From NCBI GenBank assembly GCA_015179045.1, contig WHUZ01000016.1, positions 248,001 to 312,000 of the forward strand: a DNA stretch of 64,000 nucleotides. Reading direction: 5' to 3'. Shown in pieces: positions 20,233-30,847 of the stretch (the stretch's first letter is position 1; each line of letters begins with the position of its first letter). Made by a program: the position numbers and the translations under genes. The notes under the pieces were generated by a model. It searched no databases. It had not been told where the DNA came from and saw only the letters and a list, made by a program, of their open reading frames with translations. Origin of the DNA: Kalaharituber pfeilii. Taxonomy: Eukaryota > Ascomycota > Pezizomycetes > Pezizales > Pezizaceae.

Positions 20233-20977
20233 ATGCAGTCGACACAAAGGGCAGAATTGACAACTGCCTCAGACGAAGACCGGGCTTTCAATGCATATGC
20301 AGTACAGCTATGGAAGCATCAGGTAAATTACGTCCCCATCAACGGAGCCGTCTCCGGTATACCGAAACCCGGATCGCACTTGATCGTCAGGTTCGACAAA
20401 TCCGGCATGAGGGTCTACACGGGAGGGCCAAGAGACCCCCTCCCAAGATGGGTCACGGTCCCCTGGACTGCACCACCACCGCCTCCCCCACCGACACACC
20501 TTAAAGCAACAGCTCGACGACAAAGAGGCAAAGAAAATTGCCACAGCACCTACGGTCACCCAAGCCAGCCCCCCTGCCGCATCAGTCATCAAAACCCCCT
20601 CACCAAGCCCACTTCCGGCCCCTCCCCATCCAGGGCAAAGGAAGCGACGAGGAGGAAACAAGGATCCCCCCCCCCTAACAAAGCCAGCCAAGCCCACCCC
20701 CGCCACCAACATCTCAAGGTATGGCTTAGTGGTTCACGGCGTAGCCCTGAGGAAGAACTTAGAGGAAGTCCAAAAATGGCTGGAATCAGCTAACGAAGAC
20801 CTGGGAAAAATCTCTGGGATCCGGTGGTTGAGGACAAAGGAGATCCTCATGGAGGAGGGGAAGCTCACCAGCTCGGTGGTGGTGCACGTCGAGGAACTGC
20901 TCACACCGGGCAGAGTGAGGCTGGGAGGGAAATGGTTAAAGTCGTGCGAGTATGAATGGGACAGGAGGTGGACTTGA
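20233..20977 (+). pseudogene. Half-LINE ORF1, frameshifted
   Basis: N-terminal part with LIVRFDKSGMRVYTGGPRDP, then a Pro-rich linker, then a frameshift (probably at the 13-C run at about 20670) into the conserved C-terminal domain GLVVHGVALRKNLEEVQKWL..GISGIRWLRTKEIL, ending RVRLGGKWLKSCEYEWDRR. The C-terminal domain pattern (VHGIA, basic helix, RW, LGG(K/R)W) recurs in all ORF1 copies here and looks like an RRM-type RNA-binding fold by analogy with LINE ORF1 proteins; this is inference. Confidence 0.7.
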
Positions 20978-21238
20978 GCCCCTTTTCTTTTCACAAGCCT
21001 GTAACACAGAAGCAATCACGGGCAACATCTTATCTTTTTCTGCGGTAAATTCTCACTTCCCCGCCATACAGGAGGATTCGGGGATCTCTACTATTTTCTT
21101 TCTTTGGACACGTGGTGACGTTACTTCCCCTCACACAGGAGGATCCGGGGATCTCTACTTGGATGCTTTCTTTCTTTCTTTTCTCATGTAACTAAACATC
21201 GCCATAGCCCTTAGGGCGGCACGCGATTAATGATAACA

Positions 21239-22994
21239 AGCGGAAGGTCGTTGAAAAGAATGGAACCAGAAAGGCGGCAGAAAGAGATATCGGAAGAAGG
21301 GGCAGTAAAGAAGGAATTTTTAGGACCGGTGGGAGAGGGATGGACGGGAGTAGTATACGTGATCACCAAGAACCAGGTGTGGGCAGTGGAGGACATACAC
21401 ACAGGAGAGAGGAAGAATTGGTGGTTGGCGCACCTAGAGGAGGAGGGAGACGTGATGACAATGAAGGAGAGGGTAGATAAGGGTGTGGAAGAAGGGAGGA
21501 GAGTACGATGGGAAACTCGACATGATCGAGGAGATGAGGGTGGCAGCAGTGGAGGTGGCAGAGGCAAGAGGGATGGAAGACGTGATCTGGGTCAGGACAG
21601 TGGATATCAAGGACCTGAGAGACCTCAAGGAGATCATCAAGCATTGGGGAACAGATACAGCTATGTTTTGGAGGTATGTAGAGGGAGAAAATGGCATTGA
21701 GTGTACTGTAGAAATTAAATAGCTGGAAATTGCGATGAGGAAGTACACTACGATAAGAAGAGGAAATACAGTTGTATTTAGAAGAAAGCAAGTGACACCG
21801 AGAGTAATGAGAGTTTTGATAGTATGGGGACAAAGAGGTACAGAAAGAGAGAGATCACCATGTGAGGAGAGACGTGGGGGGCGTGGGGGGCGTGGGAAAG
21901 GTCTTCTGGAGAGGGTAACTGAGGAAATCCCAAATTCACAGCTGGAGTTTGAACCGACAATATTAAGAATGGCACCATTGGGGAAAGTGGGAGAAGATAA
22001 ACAAGAAGATGAAGAAAGAGAAAGGGAGGACAAGGAAGAGGAGAAGGAGAGTGAGGGGGAAGAGGAAGCAGAGAAGGGCGAGATGGATAAGAACGAGGAA
22101 GCGGAGGAGGTGGAGGAGGAGGAGGAGACAGAGGGAAGGCCACAGATGGAGAAGAAAGTGGTGGCCCTTATCAATACAGCACAGATACGGGATGAGAAAC
22201 TGGATAATATGAAAGACGAGGGGAAGAAGAAGGAAAGGTGAAAGGTCGTGGAGGCAGTACTGTAGAGGGTTTGATAATAGCACTGAGAAGTGGAGCTTTC
22301 AGAACAAGACAGAAGCAGTTGGTAGAAAGAGTGGAGAATGGAGAGAGGGGGATAGTCTTTAGAAGGGAGATAAGGATAAATAGGAGGGACATAGACGATT
22401 GGAAAAAGGGGGTAAGGGAGAAGTACAAGGCATACAAGAGAGAGAGAAAGAGTGAGCTGGAGAAAAGAATGAAGAGACTAGAGGACATGATAATAGAGGT
22501 ATATACAGCAATAGGGTTGGTGACAGCGAGGGAGAAGAGAGAAGTAGAGAGGGAGAAGGAGAAGAGGAGAAGAGAGAAAGAGGAGGAGGAAAAAAAGAGG
22601 AAAAGCGAAGTCGAGATTAGGGAGGTAAGGAAGCTGCAGAAGGTAGCAGTAAAGAAGAAGAAGGCAGAAGAGGAGAAGAGGGCCGCTGTGGAGGCAGAGA
22701 GTAGAAGAAGAGAGGAGGAAGAGAGAGTAAAGATAATAGAGAGAGCCAGGGTGCTGAAGGAGGCAGCACAAATAATAGAGAACCCAGCAGCATCACAGGA
22801 AGAGGTGAGAGTACTAAAGGAGAGAGAGGAAGCTGAGGAAAGAGACAGAAGCAGCAGTAGGAGAGGTAGAGAAGTAAATTGAGAGGGAGAACTGGACAAT
22901 AGTAAGGGAGAAGAAGTTTCTGAAATGGATATTCAGGACAGTCTATGAGAAGGCAGTACCATACGACAAAGAGAGGTTGGAAGAGAGGGATGTG
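21239..22994 (+). pseudogene. Family D LINE ORF1, N-terminal part, purine-rich
   Basis: Segments read GEGWTGVVYVITKNQVWAVE, then MRVAAVEVAEARGMEDVIWV..DTAMFWRYVEGENG (21525-21720), an acidic Glu/Lys block (21960-22230), and a long charged coiled coil (22238-22880) of KREVEREKEKRRREKEEEEK type. Frames change at least four times, so it is broken. The plus strand is overwhelmingly A+G. After removal of two insertions (22995-23580 and 23895-25687) the same gene seems to run on through 23600-23890 and 25702-26640. Possible role: nucleic-acid-binding gag-like ORF1. Confidence 0.55.
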
Positions 22995-23580
22995 CCCTTA
23001 AAGAGATATGAATCACTATAATACCAGGAAGAGACGGTCACCGACGCGGGAATCCGGCAACTCAGTAAGAGCTGGAGGGCCGCCGAAAGAAACAGGCTGA
23101 ATCTCAGCTACAGACCGCTCCAACGCCTGGGACGGAGAACCGCAACTCTCGCAGGCATACTGGGAGGCAAAGGACTAAGACACAGGAAGTACAAGATCGG
23201 CAAGACGGATAGCCCGGAGTGCAGGTGGCGTGGCGAAGAGGAGGAGACCCCCGCCCACGTCCTTACCCGGTGCAGAGCATGGGGAGAAAAATGGCCTGGG
23301 GGGCAAGCGGACTTGCTAAGACCCCCCAAGGACGGACACGGGAACAAAGACGCTCTGATGGACATCCTGGATTGGGTGGAGAGGGCATCGTAGGTTATTC
23401 GGAGGACTTTTTCCTTTACTACTACTATTATTATCATTTTCACATATTAATGATGGCGGACATCAGGGACGGAGGGCAGCGGCTGTTATTTTCCTTTATT
23501 TTCCTTTAAAACTGTACCTAATCTCGCCATAGCCCATAGGGCGGCAAGCGAGGACTGATATTAAAAAAAAAAAAAAAAAG
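22995..23580 (+). mobile_element. 5'-truncated LINE, family A
   Basis: ORF2 from YQEETVTDAGIRQLSKSWRA through RPLQRLG..LAGILGGKG and the finger SPECRWRGEEEETPAHVLTRC (second Cys changed to Arg), end ALMDILDWVERAS at about 23390, 3' UTR with ACTACTATTATTATC, A hairpin GCCCATAGGGC (23531) and poly(A). Target duplication unclear. Confidence 0.75.
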
Positions 23581-23599
23581 TATAGGAAGCAAGTAGAAA

Positions 23600-23894
23600 G
23601 GCTAAGGGGGAAGGGGGGTAGAGGGTGTCGAGGGTGATGAGAGATCTAGCGGTATCCAGGTTCAAGAGGATGTGGTGGCTGGTAGACATTAGGGAGACAG
23701 AGAAGCCAAAAGAGGTAGCAGAGAAGTTTAGAGTGTGGATGAAGCTTATCTTGGGGTATGACCTCAAGAGAGTAGAGGCATATAACAAAGTTGCAGTGGT
23801 ACTAATGATGAAGGAGGCAGATTACGAAGAAGATATAGAGAAAGATGAGGTGATGAGAAAGAGACTAAGGAAGGAGAACTCAGAGGTGAGGTTT
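23600..23894 (+). pseudogene. Family D ORF1, middle part
   Basis: RVMRDLAVSRFKRMWWLVDI..EVAEKFRVWMKLILGYDLKRVEAYNKVAVVLMMKEADYEED continues family D ORF1 after the LINE. It runs to the half-LINE insertion at 23895 and resumes at 25702. Confidence 0.5.
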
Positions 23895-23938
23895 TTTTTT
23901 TTTTTTTTTTTTTTTTTTCACGTAACTCTGCTTGCAGC

Positions 23939-24229
23939 TAGTGAGCGGCACGAGCCGAGCCAGCTCGAGCTCAAACGAGCCAAGATCATGCTTGTGTTTT
24001 TCTTGACAGCTCGCTAAAATGCTTAGCCAGTGCAAGGTTTCATAAACTGTAAATACCTAATATAGTAATAATTAGAGACTTGGGCCTCATTCTGACCTAC
24101 CAACAACTTCGAAATGCTCAATTTAGCTGATAGTAGTGAGAAAGATGAAAATTTAGCTTAGCTTAGTTTAGTTTGTCAATATTATGTATATAATCAATCC
24201 AGGCTCGAGCTAGCTCGTGCCGCTCACTA
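23939..24229. mobile_element. hAT-type MITE, 291 bp
   Basis: Ends TAGTGAGCGGCACGAGC and GCTCGTGCCGCTCACTA are perfect inverted repeats, flanked by the 8-bp duplication CTTGCAGC (23931-23938, 24230-24237), the hAT signature. AT-rich centre, no coding sequence. It lies inside the half-LINE tail, splitting the tail hairpin. Confidence 0.9.
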
Positions 24230-24330
24230 CTTGCAGCTGTTTGCCATGGCAGGGTCCCTGGACCGAAGTCCTTATGGCCCGGAGACAGGCACTTATGCAA
24301 CTACATACAAACACGTCCCCTGATATGACA

Positions 24331-25515
24331 TCAACGAAATGGCGTGATGTAAGAACGTCCATGTCTTGGGCAGTTGATTTCGTAGCTAAAGAGGTTACCG
24401 CAGATGATCCTCCCTTCGCATCTCTCGGAGCACTCTTCCTTCTCCTCTACCACTGCTTCATCCATGTCCATCCTGTCATCCCGCTCCTTTCCCTTCTCTC
24501 TTGTACCCACTCTATTCCACTCGTACAATTCCGAGTGTAGCCATCTCCCAGACAACCTTACCTTCGCTAGTTTTTGACCATCCGACTCTACCTCCCCTTT
24601 CAGGTAGATTACAACCGAGCTGGTCTTCTTCCCTTCCCTCCTCTCCTTCTTTAACAACCATCGGGCTGCAACTATACTCCCCATCCATGGGTTCACCTTC
24701 TCCATCCAGTCCCTAACCCTTCCCAGCTTTTTGGTTGTTGCGATTCCATGTACCACAATTGCGCGACTGGACGGAGGCAGGCTCAACTGTTGCTTCCTAC
24801 TCTGTAGTTTGTTGACTTCTTGCATGGGAGGTAATTTTTGGTTTTGTATGGAGATGGGAGGTATCGTCTTTTCTGTAGCCTTCTCCGGAGCTTTTGAGGG
24901 CTTCGAAGACTGCCCATTTGTTGGAATGGGGGCCGTGGGTACCTTCTTGCCCTTTATTAATGGTTGCGCTGAGGGGGTGGAAGACTTTTTAGGGGCCGGT
25001 AGTGTTGGTGGAATATTCTGAGAGATAATTGCTGCATATGACAGCCATGGTGGTATCTCTGGTTCGGTTTGTGTTTCCCTTTCCTTGGAGTTATGCTTCA
25101 CAATATCTGCATGCCGGTCTGTACATGTTTACCCTCCCACCCTTGTTGCAAGGACATTGGTATACCAGTGTAAGACTCGGAGTTCCTCCAGGAACCTGTA
25201 CATTGCTTCGAAGTTTGGTCTTGTCATTTGGTCTTCTATACATTGGTCAATGTGGTCAATGACTTCTCTCACTGCTTCAAGCATATAGGTCATGTTGACT
25301 CCATCAAGCCGTTCGCTAATATGCTTGTATAGTGAGGCCTCAAGACGGGTACTTCTGGCCAGAGTTACTTTGGCACCTGCGGGTATGTTTTTTGGTGCTG
25401 GGCTGCCCAATGCCATGAATCTATTGGTCCGATCCATGGTGGCAGTGCCAAGAAGCCAGGGATGTTGGTGTGCTAGCAACGGAGTAGGGAGCTGAATGTG
25501 TCCTCGAAACTTCAC
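24331..25515 (-). pseudogene. Half-LINE ORF1 (B type), two open segments
   Basis: The first segment (25515-25129) reads MALGSPAPKNIPAGAKVTLARSTRLEASL..MLEAVREVIDHIDQC; the second (about 25101-24331) holds the Pro/Ser linker with PPWLSYAAIISQNIPP, the conserved VVHGIATTKKLGRVRDWMEK..SVVIYLKGEVES..VRLSGRWLHSELYEWNR domain and a Glu/Met-rich tail. One frame change near 25110-25130 separates them. The same arrangement recurs at 39.8-40.7 kb. Likely an RNA-binding chaperone in an active copy. Confidence 0.7.
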
Positions 25516-25561
25516 CCCAAGGGGGAAACTTGAGGAGTTGGGTATTTTGGAATGAAAATTA

Positions 25562-25596
25562 GATCAAAAGACTCAGCGCACTGAGCACTTTCGATC
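25562..25596 (-). promoter_or_regulatory. Conserved 5' UTR stem-loop
   Basis: Inverted copy of the 20057-20091 hairpin: GATCAAAAGACTCAG pairs with CTGAG..CTTTCGATC. Stem bases differ between copies but pairing is kept. Confidence 0.7.
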
Positions 25597-25701
25597 TATG
25601 TAGGTTTCGCTGTGGGGACGTTGTAGTTGCGGAGTGGCTTCCAAGTGCTCGTCCTGTCAAAGTGGTTGTCGCTGGAGGTTGACGTTGCAGAGGTGAGGTT
25701 T

Positions 25702-26640
25702 GGAACAAGACTTCCAGTATGCTTCGGAATTATACTAGCTTTTGGACCTCCAAGGATATTGCAGTTAAAATTTGAGGTAATAAATCGGGAAGAGGTGGCA
25801 AAGGTTTTAAAGAAAGGACTAATATGGAGGGAGGTGAGGAAAGTGGTAGAAAGATATAGACTAGGAGTGCATATGCAGAGGATGTGCAGGTGTCATATAC
25901 AAACATGGCAGTAGCAGCAGCAGCGAGAGGAGTTGGGGTAGGGGTAGGGAACAGAAGATAGCAGGTGCAACAGCAGCAGCAACAACAGATACAACCACAA
26001 CTTCAATAACCAGGAGCAGGAACAGCAACTCCGGGACTATGGAGCAGAAGTGGAGGGGGTCAGGGACAAGTGCAGGTGCAAGTGGGGAGGACCTAGAGCA
26101 CAGTACAAGGGAGTCAGGGAAGCCAAGAGGGTAAATGTTTCAACTGTAGAAAGAAGGGTCACCTGGTAAGGGACTGCCAGTTTTCGAAGGGACAAATAGC
26201 ATGCTACAGGTGTGGCCAGTGGGGCCATATTGCCAGAATATGCTTCATCTAGACCAAAGCCAGTAGTGCAAACCAGAGCCAGAAGAGGAAGAGGGTAAAA
26301 AGCATACTAGAGAAGGAGGAAGGGACGAGGGGGATACAAGAGGCGAGGGTTGAGCAGAAGGGTATAGGAACACAGGGAGATAAAGGAAAATGGAAGAAGG
26401 AAGGAGTGGGGTGGCAACGAACCAGAAGTAGGAATGATTGCCTTCTTGAGGGCACTGATAGAGAATTGGGATAAGGCGCTGTTGGGGCAGGATTGGCAGG
26501 GTTCCTAAAGGAGTTAAGAAAAGGAGACGGAGGAATGGGGGTGGATGAGCGCAGTGATTTAGAGGGATCGATACATAGGCTGAGAATCACACTAGAGGGT
26601 ATTCTAAGGAGGGCACCTGCTGATGATTAGGAAGCAAAGA
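25702..26640 (+). pseudogene. Family D ORF1, C-terminal part with two zinc knuckles
   Basis: A Gln-rich segment is followed by CFNCRKKGHLVRDC and CYRCGQWGHIARIC (26137-26243), two CX2CX4HX4C knuckles, and a stop soon after. Downstream reading RLRITLEGILRRAPADD ends near 26630. Frames are broken by stops and shifts. Zinc knuckles mark this ORF1 as a gag-like type different from the half-LINE ORF1. Confidence 0.7.
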
Positions 26641-26667
26641 GTAGTGGAATACCAGATGCATCATGGT

Positions 26668-26800
26668 AAGAACAGCTGGTTACGCCTCACGCCGGATTGA
26701 ACCCAGTCGCATGTGATATAGCTTGGGCCTAAGCTAAAGGGCCGAAGTGCCAACTAGTCCTGCTACCTGAGCTCAACTTAACGAGCATGACAGGTCTCTC
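26668..26800 (-). repeat. tRNA-like (SINE-like) module, copy 3
   Basis: Minus strand has TAGCTTAGGCC and GGTTCAATCCG spaced as in the copy at 8465. It borders the left end of the large satellite array. The homology to the other copies ends near 26668. Confidence 0.55.
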
Positions 26801-26933
26801 TTACCGGCGTGAGACAATGGCAACATGAGCCGAATTTGATAGATATGACAGGTCTTGTCCCACAGCGTCAGGTGGAGCAGAATGAGCTCAATTTGACAGG
26901 TATAGCAGGCCTGACCCACCACTGCGAGATGAG

Positions 26934-26934
26934 T

Positions 26935-26966
<32 letters not shown>

Positions 26967-27201
26967 CAAATTACATAACCCCGCTTGTAGCACGAAGCCA
27001 TGGCAAGGTCCCTGGCCAAGCTCTCCTAGCCGAGAGACAGGCTGAAAAAGAAAAATTCTAACTACATGGCCTTCTCACCGGCCTCTTCCCCTCCCGTGTC
27101 CTCTACCACCTAATTCCGGAAAAGAACCTCTCCAGCTCATCCCACTCCTCTCCATTCTCTGCCGTCCGTTTTCCAGTTCTTTTTCCACCATGACGCCTTC
27201 C
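26934..27201 (-). mobile_element. Half-LINE/LINE 3' fragment with B'-type tail
   Basis: Poly(T)/A at 26934-26965, then TTACATAACCCCGCTTGTAG, CCATGGCAAGGTCCCTGG and GAGACAGGC, as in the B elements, with a short coding remnant beyond. Duplications TGCGAGATGAG (26923-26933) and TGCAAGATGAG (27202-27212). Inserted into the satellite. Confidence 0.75.
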
Positions 27202-27373
27202 TGCAAGATGAGGTAGAGTGAGCTAAAGTTGATAGTTATGGCAGGTACGGCACGACGGCACATGATGAGGTGAATTTGACACATAATGCTGAGCTGATTT
27301 TGATAGGTATAGCAGGTACGGCCTGATGCTGTGAGACAAGGTCAATTTGACAGGTATGGCAAGTTCCGCCCTG

Positions 27374-27407
27374 CGGTAAGCGATTAATAATATTAAAAAA
27401 AAAAAAA
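27374..27407 (+). mobile_element. 34-bp A-tail insertion
   Basis: Just CGGTAAGCGATTAATAATAT plus poly(A) between perfect 13-bp copies of AAGTTCCGCCCTG (27361-27373, 27408-27420). The shortest tail insertion in the window; part of the tail may be hidden in the duplication by microhomology. Confidence 0.8.
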
Positions 27408-27874
27408 AAGTTCCGCCCTGACAGTGTGGATACGCCAGAATAAGCAGTATCTCAATATGAATTGCCGGCCCGACCTGACAGCACGATATGATACAGAATG
27501 AGCTGAATTTGACACGTATAGCCGGCCTGACCCAACAGTACAGGATGAGCTGGAACGACCTGAATTTGACAGGTATGGCCAGCCTGAGTGGATGGTCCAA
27601 GATGAGGTGGAATGAGCTGAATTTGACAGGCATGGCCGGCCCTACCTGACCACACGAGATGAGGTAGAATGAGCTTAATTTGAGACGTATGGCTGGCCCG
27701 ACCCGATGGATGTCACAGAATGAGCCGAACCTGACATGTATGGCAGGCCTGACCTGACGTCACGACATGATGCAGAATGAGCTTTGTTTGACAGGCATGG
27801 CTGACCCAACCCAACGGCATGAGATAAGGGGAACTCGACAGGCATGGCAGGGTCCGACCCGACAGTGTAAGATG

Positions 27875-28492
27875 TTTTTTTTTCTTTTTTTTAATATCAT
27901 TGATCGCATGCCGTCCAGAGGGCTATGGCGATTTAAATACATGAAGGAATAAAGGAAATTGAACAGGTAGTTACATGTGTGGCCCGCGATGCTCAATCGT
28001 GTTGCGGGTGTAGAGGTCAGCACAGCCTATCTCCTGCATCTCTCCGGCTCATACTGACTGGTTCTCAGATATTTCCCTCCCAGCCTAACTCTCCCCGTCT
28101 CGTCTGCTTCCTCCAGGTACAGTACCGCTGAGCTCGTCTTCCTCCCTTCTTGTATCAGCAGTTCCTTGCGCCTCAGCCACCTGATCCCAAGTATTTTGCC
28201 TAGTTCTGTTTTGCTTTCCTCCAGCCATCTTCGAACTTTCCCCAAATCTTTTCTCACGGCTATTCCGTGTACTACGATGCCGGTCTTCTTGATGGTGGTG
28301 GTGGTAGCACCGGGGTCGAATGGGGTGGCGGTTGGTCTGGTGTTGGATCTGGTGTTGGGTCTGGTCGGGGTAGGGATCGGGGTTGGGGTTGGGGTCGGTG
28401 AGGAAGTGGTGGCTGCGGGGGTAGCGTCTTTGTGTGCAGCTGGGGTCCCGATCGGGGGGCGGTCGCGATCTTTTCCGCCTCTTTTTGGTCCA
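27875..28492 (-). mobile_element. 5'-truncated half-LINE, A tail
   Basis: ORF1 C-terminal domain (28257-28027: RKDLGKVRRWLEESKTELGK..GIRWLRRKELL..RVRLGGKYLRTSQYEPER) preceded by a Pro/Thr linker coded at 28490-28280, then 3' UTR and A hairpin with poly(A). The 11-bp duplication AGTGTAAGATG is at 27864-27874 and 28493-28503. No ORF2. Confidence 0.85.
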
Positions 28493-30510
28493 AGTGTAAG
28501 ATGAGGAAGAATGCGCTGAATTTGACAGGCATTTCAGGACCTATTCGACGGCGTGAGAGCCAGAATGAGCTGAATTCCACATGAGCTGCAGGCCCAACCT
28601 GCCGGCACGAGATGATGCAAAATGAGCTGAACTTGACAGGTTTGGCAGGCCCTACAAATGAGCTGAATTTCACACAAATTGCAGGCCCGATCTGACGGCA
28701 CGAGATGACTCAGAATGAGCTGAATTTGACATGTATAGCCGGCCTGACCTGAGGGCGCGAGATCAGGCATAATGAGCTGAATTTGACATGTATAGCCGGC
28801 CTGACCTGAGGGCGCGAGATCAGGCATAATGAGCTGAATTTGACAGGTTTGGCAGGCCCTATCCGACGGCACAAGAGCAGGCAGAATAAGCTGAACTTGA
28901 CAGGTACGGCGGGCCCAACCTGCTGGTACGAGATGATGCAGAATGAGCTGAATTTGAAAGGTTTGACAGGCCCTATTTGGCGGCATGAGATGAGCCAGAA
29001 TGAGCTGAATTTCACACGAATTGCAGGCCCGACCTGACGGCACGAGATGATGTAGAATGAGCTGAATTTGATAGATGTAGCAGCCCTGATCTGCTGGTGT
29101 GAGATGAGGTAGAATGAGCTGCATTTGACAGGTATAGCAGATCCAACATGCTGCGTAAGATGTGGCAGAACAAGCTGAGGTAGAATGAGCTGAATTTGAC
29201 AGGTATGGTAGGGCCTACTGACCCTACCCGATGACGTGAGATGAGGAACAATGAGCACAATTTGACAGGTATTGCAGGTGGGGCCTGACAGCGTGAGATG
29301 AGGTAAAATGAGCTGAATTTGATAGATGTGGCAGCCCCGACCTGACGGCATGAGATGGGGTAGAATGAGCTTAGCAGGTGGGGCCTGAGCGTGGGATGAG
29401 GTAGAATGGGCTCAATGTGACAGGTATGGCAGACCCGACCCGCTGGCGTGAGATGAGGTAGAATGAGCTGAATTTGACAGGAATAGCAGGTATGGCCCAA
29501 CGGCACAAGAGCAGGCAGTTTGAGCTGAACTTGACAGTTATGGCGGGTCCAACCTGCCGGCACGCGATGATGCAGAATGAGCTGAACTTGACAGGTTTGG
29601 CAGGCCCTATTCGGTGACGTAAGATGAGCCAGAATGAGCTGAATGTCATGCGAATTGCAGGCCCGACCTGCCAGCACGAGATGATTCAGAATGAGCTGAA
29701 TTTGACAGGTGTAGCTGGCCTGACCCAACGGTGCAAGATGAGATTGAATGAGCTGAATTTAACAGGCATGGCGGGCCCAATCTGGTGGCACGAGATGATG
29801 CAGAATGAGCTGAAATTGACAGGTTTGGCAGGCTCTAGTTGATGGCGCCAGAATAAGCTCAATTTCACATGAATTGCAGGCCTGACCTGACGGCACGAGA
29901 TGATGCAGAATGAGCTGCATTTGGCATATATGGCGGGCCTGACCCGACGGTGCAAGATGAGGTAGAATGAGGTCAATTTGACGGGTATAGTAGATCTGAC
30001 CCACCAGCGTAAGATGTGGTAGAATGAGCTGAGGTAGAATAAGCTGAATTTGACAGGTATGGCAGGGCCCACTCGACGGCGTAAGATGAGGAAGAATGTG
30101 CTGAACTTGACAGCTATTGCAGGCCCGACCTGATGATGTAGGATCAGAAGACTTTGACAGGTATGGCAGGTCCGGCATGACGGCATGAGATGAGGTAGAA
30201 TGAGTAGAATTTGGTAGATATGGCAGGTCCGGCCCCACGGCGTCAGGTGAGGCAGTCTGAGCTCAATTTGTCAGGTATGGCAGGCCCTATCCACCGCTGC
30301 GAGATGAGGAAGAATGAGCTGAATTTGACCGGTATGGCAGGTCCGGTCTGACGGCATGAGATGAGGTAGAATAAGCTTAATTTAACAGGTATGGCAAATC
30401 CGACCCGACGCCATGGGGTGAGGTAGAATGAGCTTGATTTAGTTAAAACATGTATGGTGAATTTCACATGTATAGCCGGCCCGACCTGACTGAGGTAGAA
30501 GGAGCGGAAC

Positions 30511-30784
30511 TTGATAGAATGCTAGCCTCGGGCCTTGGCATTTTTTCCTTATGCGGGAAGAAGTGCTTGTAGTCGACCCACCGTTCGCTCCTGGGCATTA
30601 TTATTATTCATTATTTATTAGATAGCTATACTAGCTTACTATTATCTTACTACGTATAGGTACCTTTAGATATCATACATTTGTATTTCTGACTAAACTA
30701 GATGTTTGTAGCTAGGCTAGTTTATTCTAGTCTGGTTGGCATGAACCAGACTAAGTTTATTCAGGAATTAGTCAGTTCGTAAAC
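30511..30784. other. No gene recognised
   Basis: AT-rich unique sequence between the satellite end and a hairpin unit; nothing with a family assignment seen. Confidence 0.4.
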
Positions 30785-30847
30785 AGCCCTGCCATGGCGA
30801 ACAGCCGCATGGGGGGTCACGTGAGAACAAAAAAAAAAAAAAAAAAA
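30785..30847 (+). mobile_element. Ultra-short B-type hairpin unit with poly(A)
   Basis: AGCCCTGCCATGGCGAACAG, CCGCATGGGGGGTCACGTG, then an A-rich tail. Flanked by CGTAAAC (30778-30784, 30848-30854), extendable as CGTAAACAGCC/CGTAAACTGCC. Confidence 0.8.

Larger units (their letters stand above)
19993..21238 (+). mobile_element. Half-LINE, near full length: 5' UTR hairpin, ORF1, A tail
   Basis: About 1.25 kb. The 5' UTR shares AACCACCACAGGACGAG and a strong hairpin (20057-20091) with the copies at 34.4 and 25.6 kb. ORF1 follows, and then, without any ORF2, a 3' UTR and the A hairpin GCCCTTAGGGC (21207). Poly(A) is nearly absent. Start position is approximate. Confidence 0.75.
23895..25687 (-). 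mobile_element. Half-LINE, B tail, near full length, with nested hAT MITE
   Basis: Minus strand from 25687: 5' UTR with the hairpin (25562-25596), ORF1 (25515-24331), 3' UTR, B-type tail and poly(A) at 23895-23918. No ORF2. The 14-bp duplication CAGAGGTGAGGTTT (23881-23894, 25688-25701) sets both ends. Without the nested MITE and its duplication the element is about 1.49 kb. Confidence 0.85.
26790..30510 (+). repeat. Main 57-bp satellite array
   Basis: About 45-50 units (three insertions excluded) of consensus GAGCTGAATTTGACAGGTAT followed by GGCAGGCCCGACCTGACGGC and ACGAGATGAGGTAGAAT. The period is 57 bp (exact in the two adjacent near-identical units at 28716-28830), with some shorter or longer units. 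Divergence between units suggests an old array with local recent duplications. All three minus-strand frames stay open for long stretches because 57 is divisible by 3. Confidence 0.9.

Noticed and set aside
23888..23920. Long poly(T) runs as transcription terminators
   Set aside because: In each resolved case (for example 23895, 33139, 36199) the run is the poly(A) of a minus-strand retro-insertion, shown by the adjacent tail and target duplication.
28534..30238. Long overlapping minus-strand repeat-protein frames
   Set aside because: They follow from a stop-free 57-bp unit divisible by three; three different frames are open and none shows initiation or family similarity. Kept as a finding to test, not as genes.
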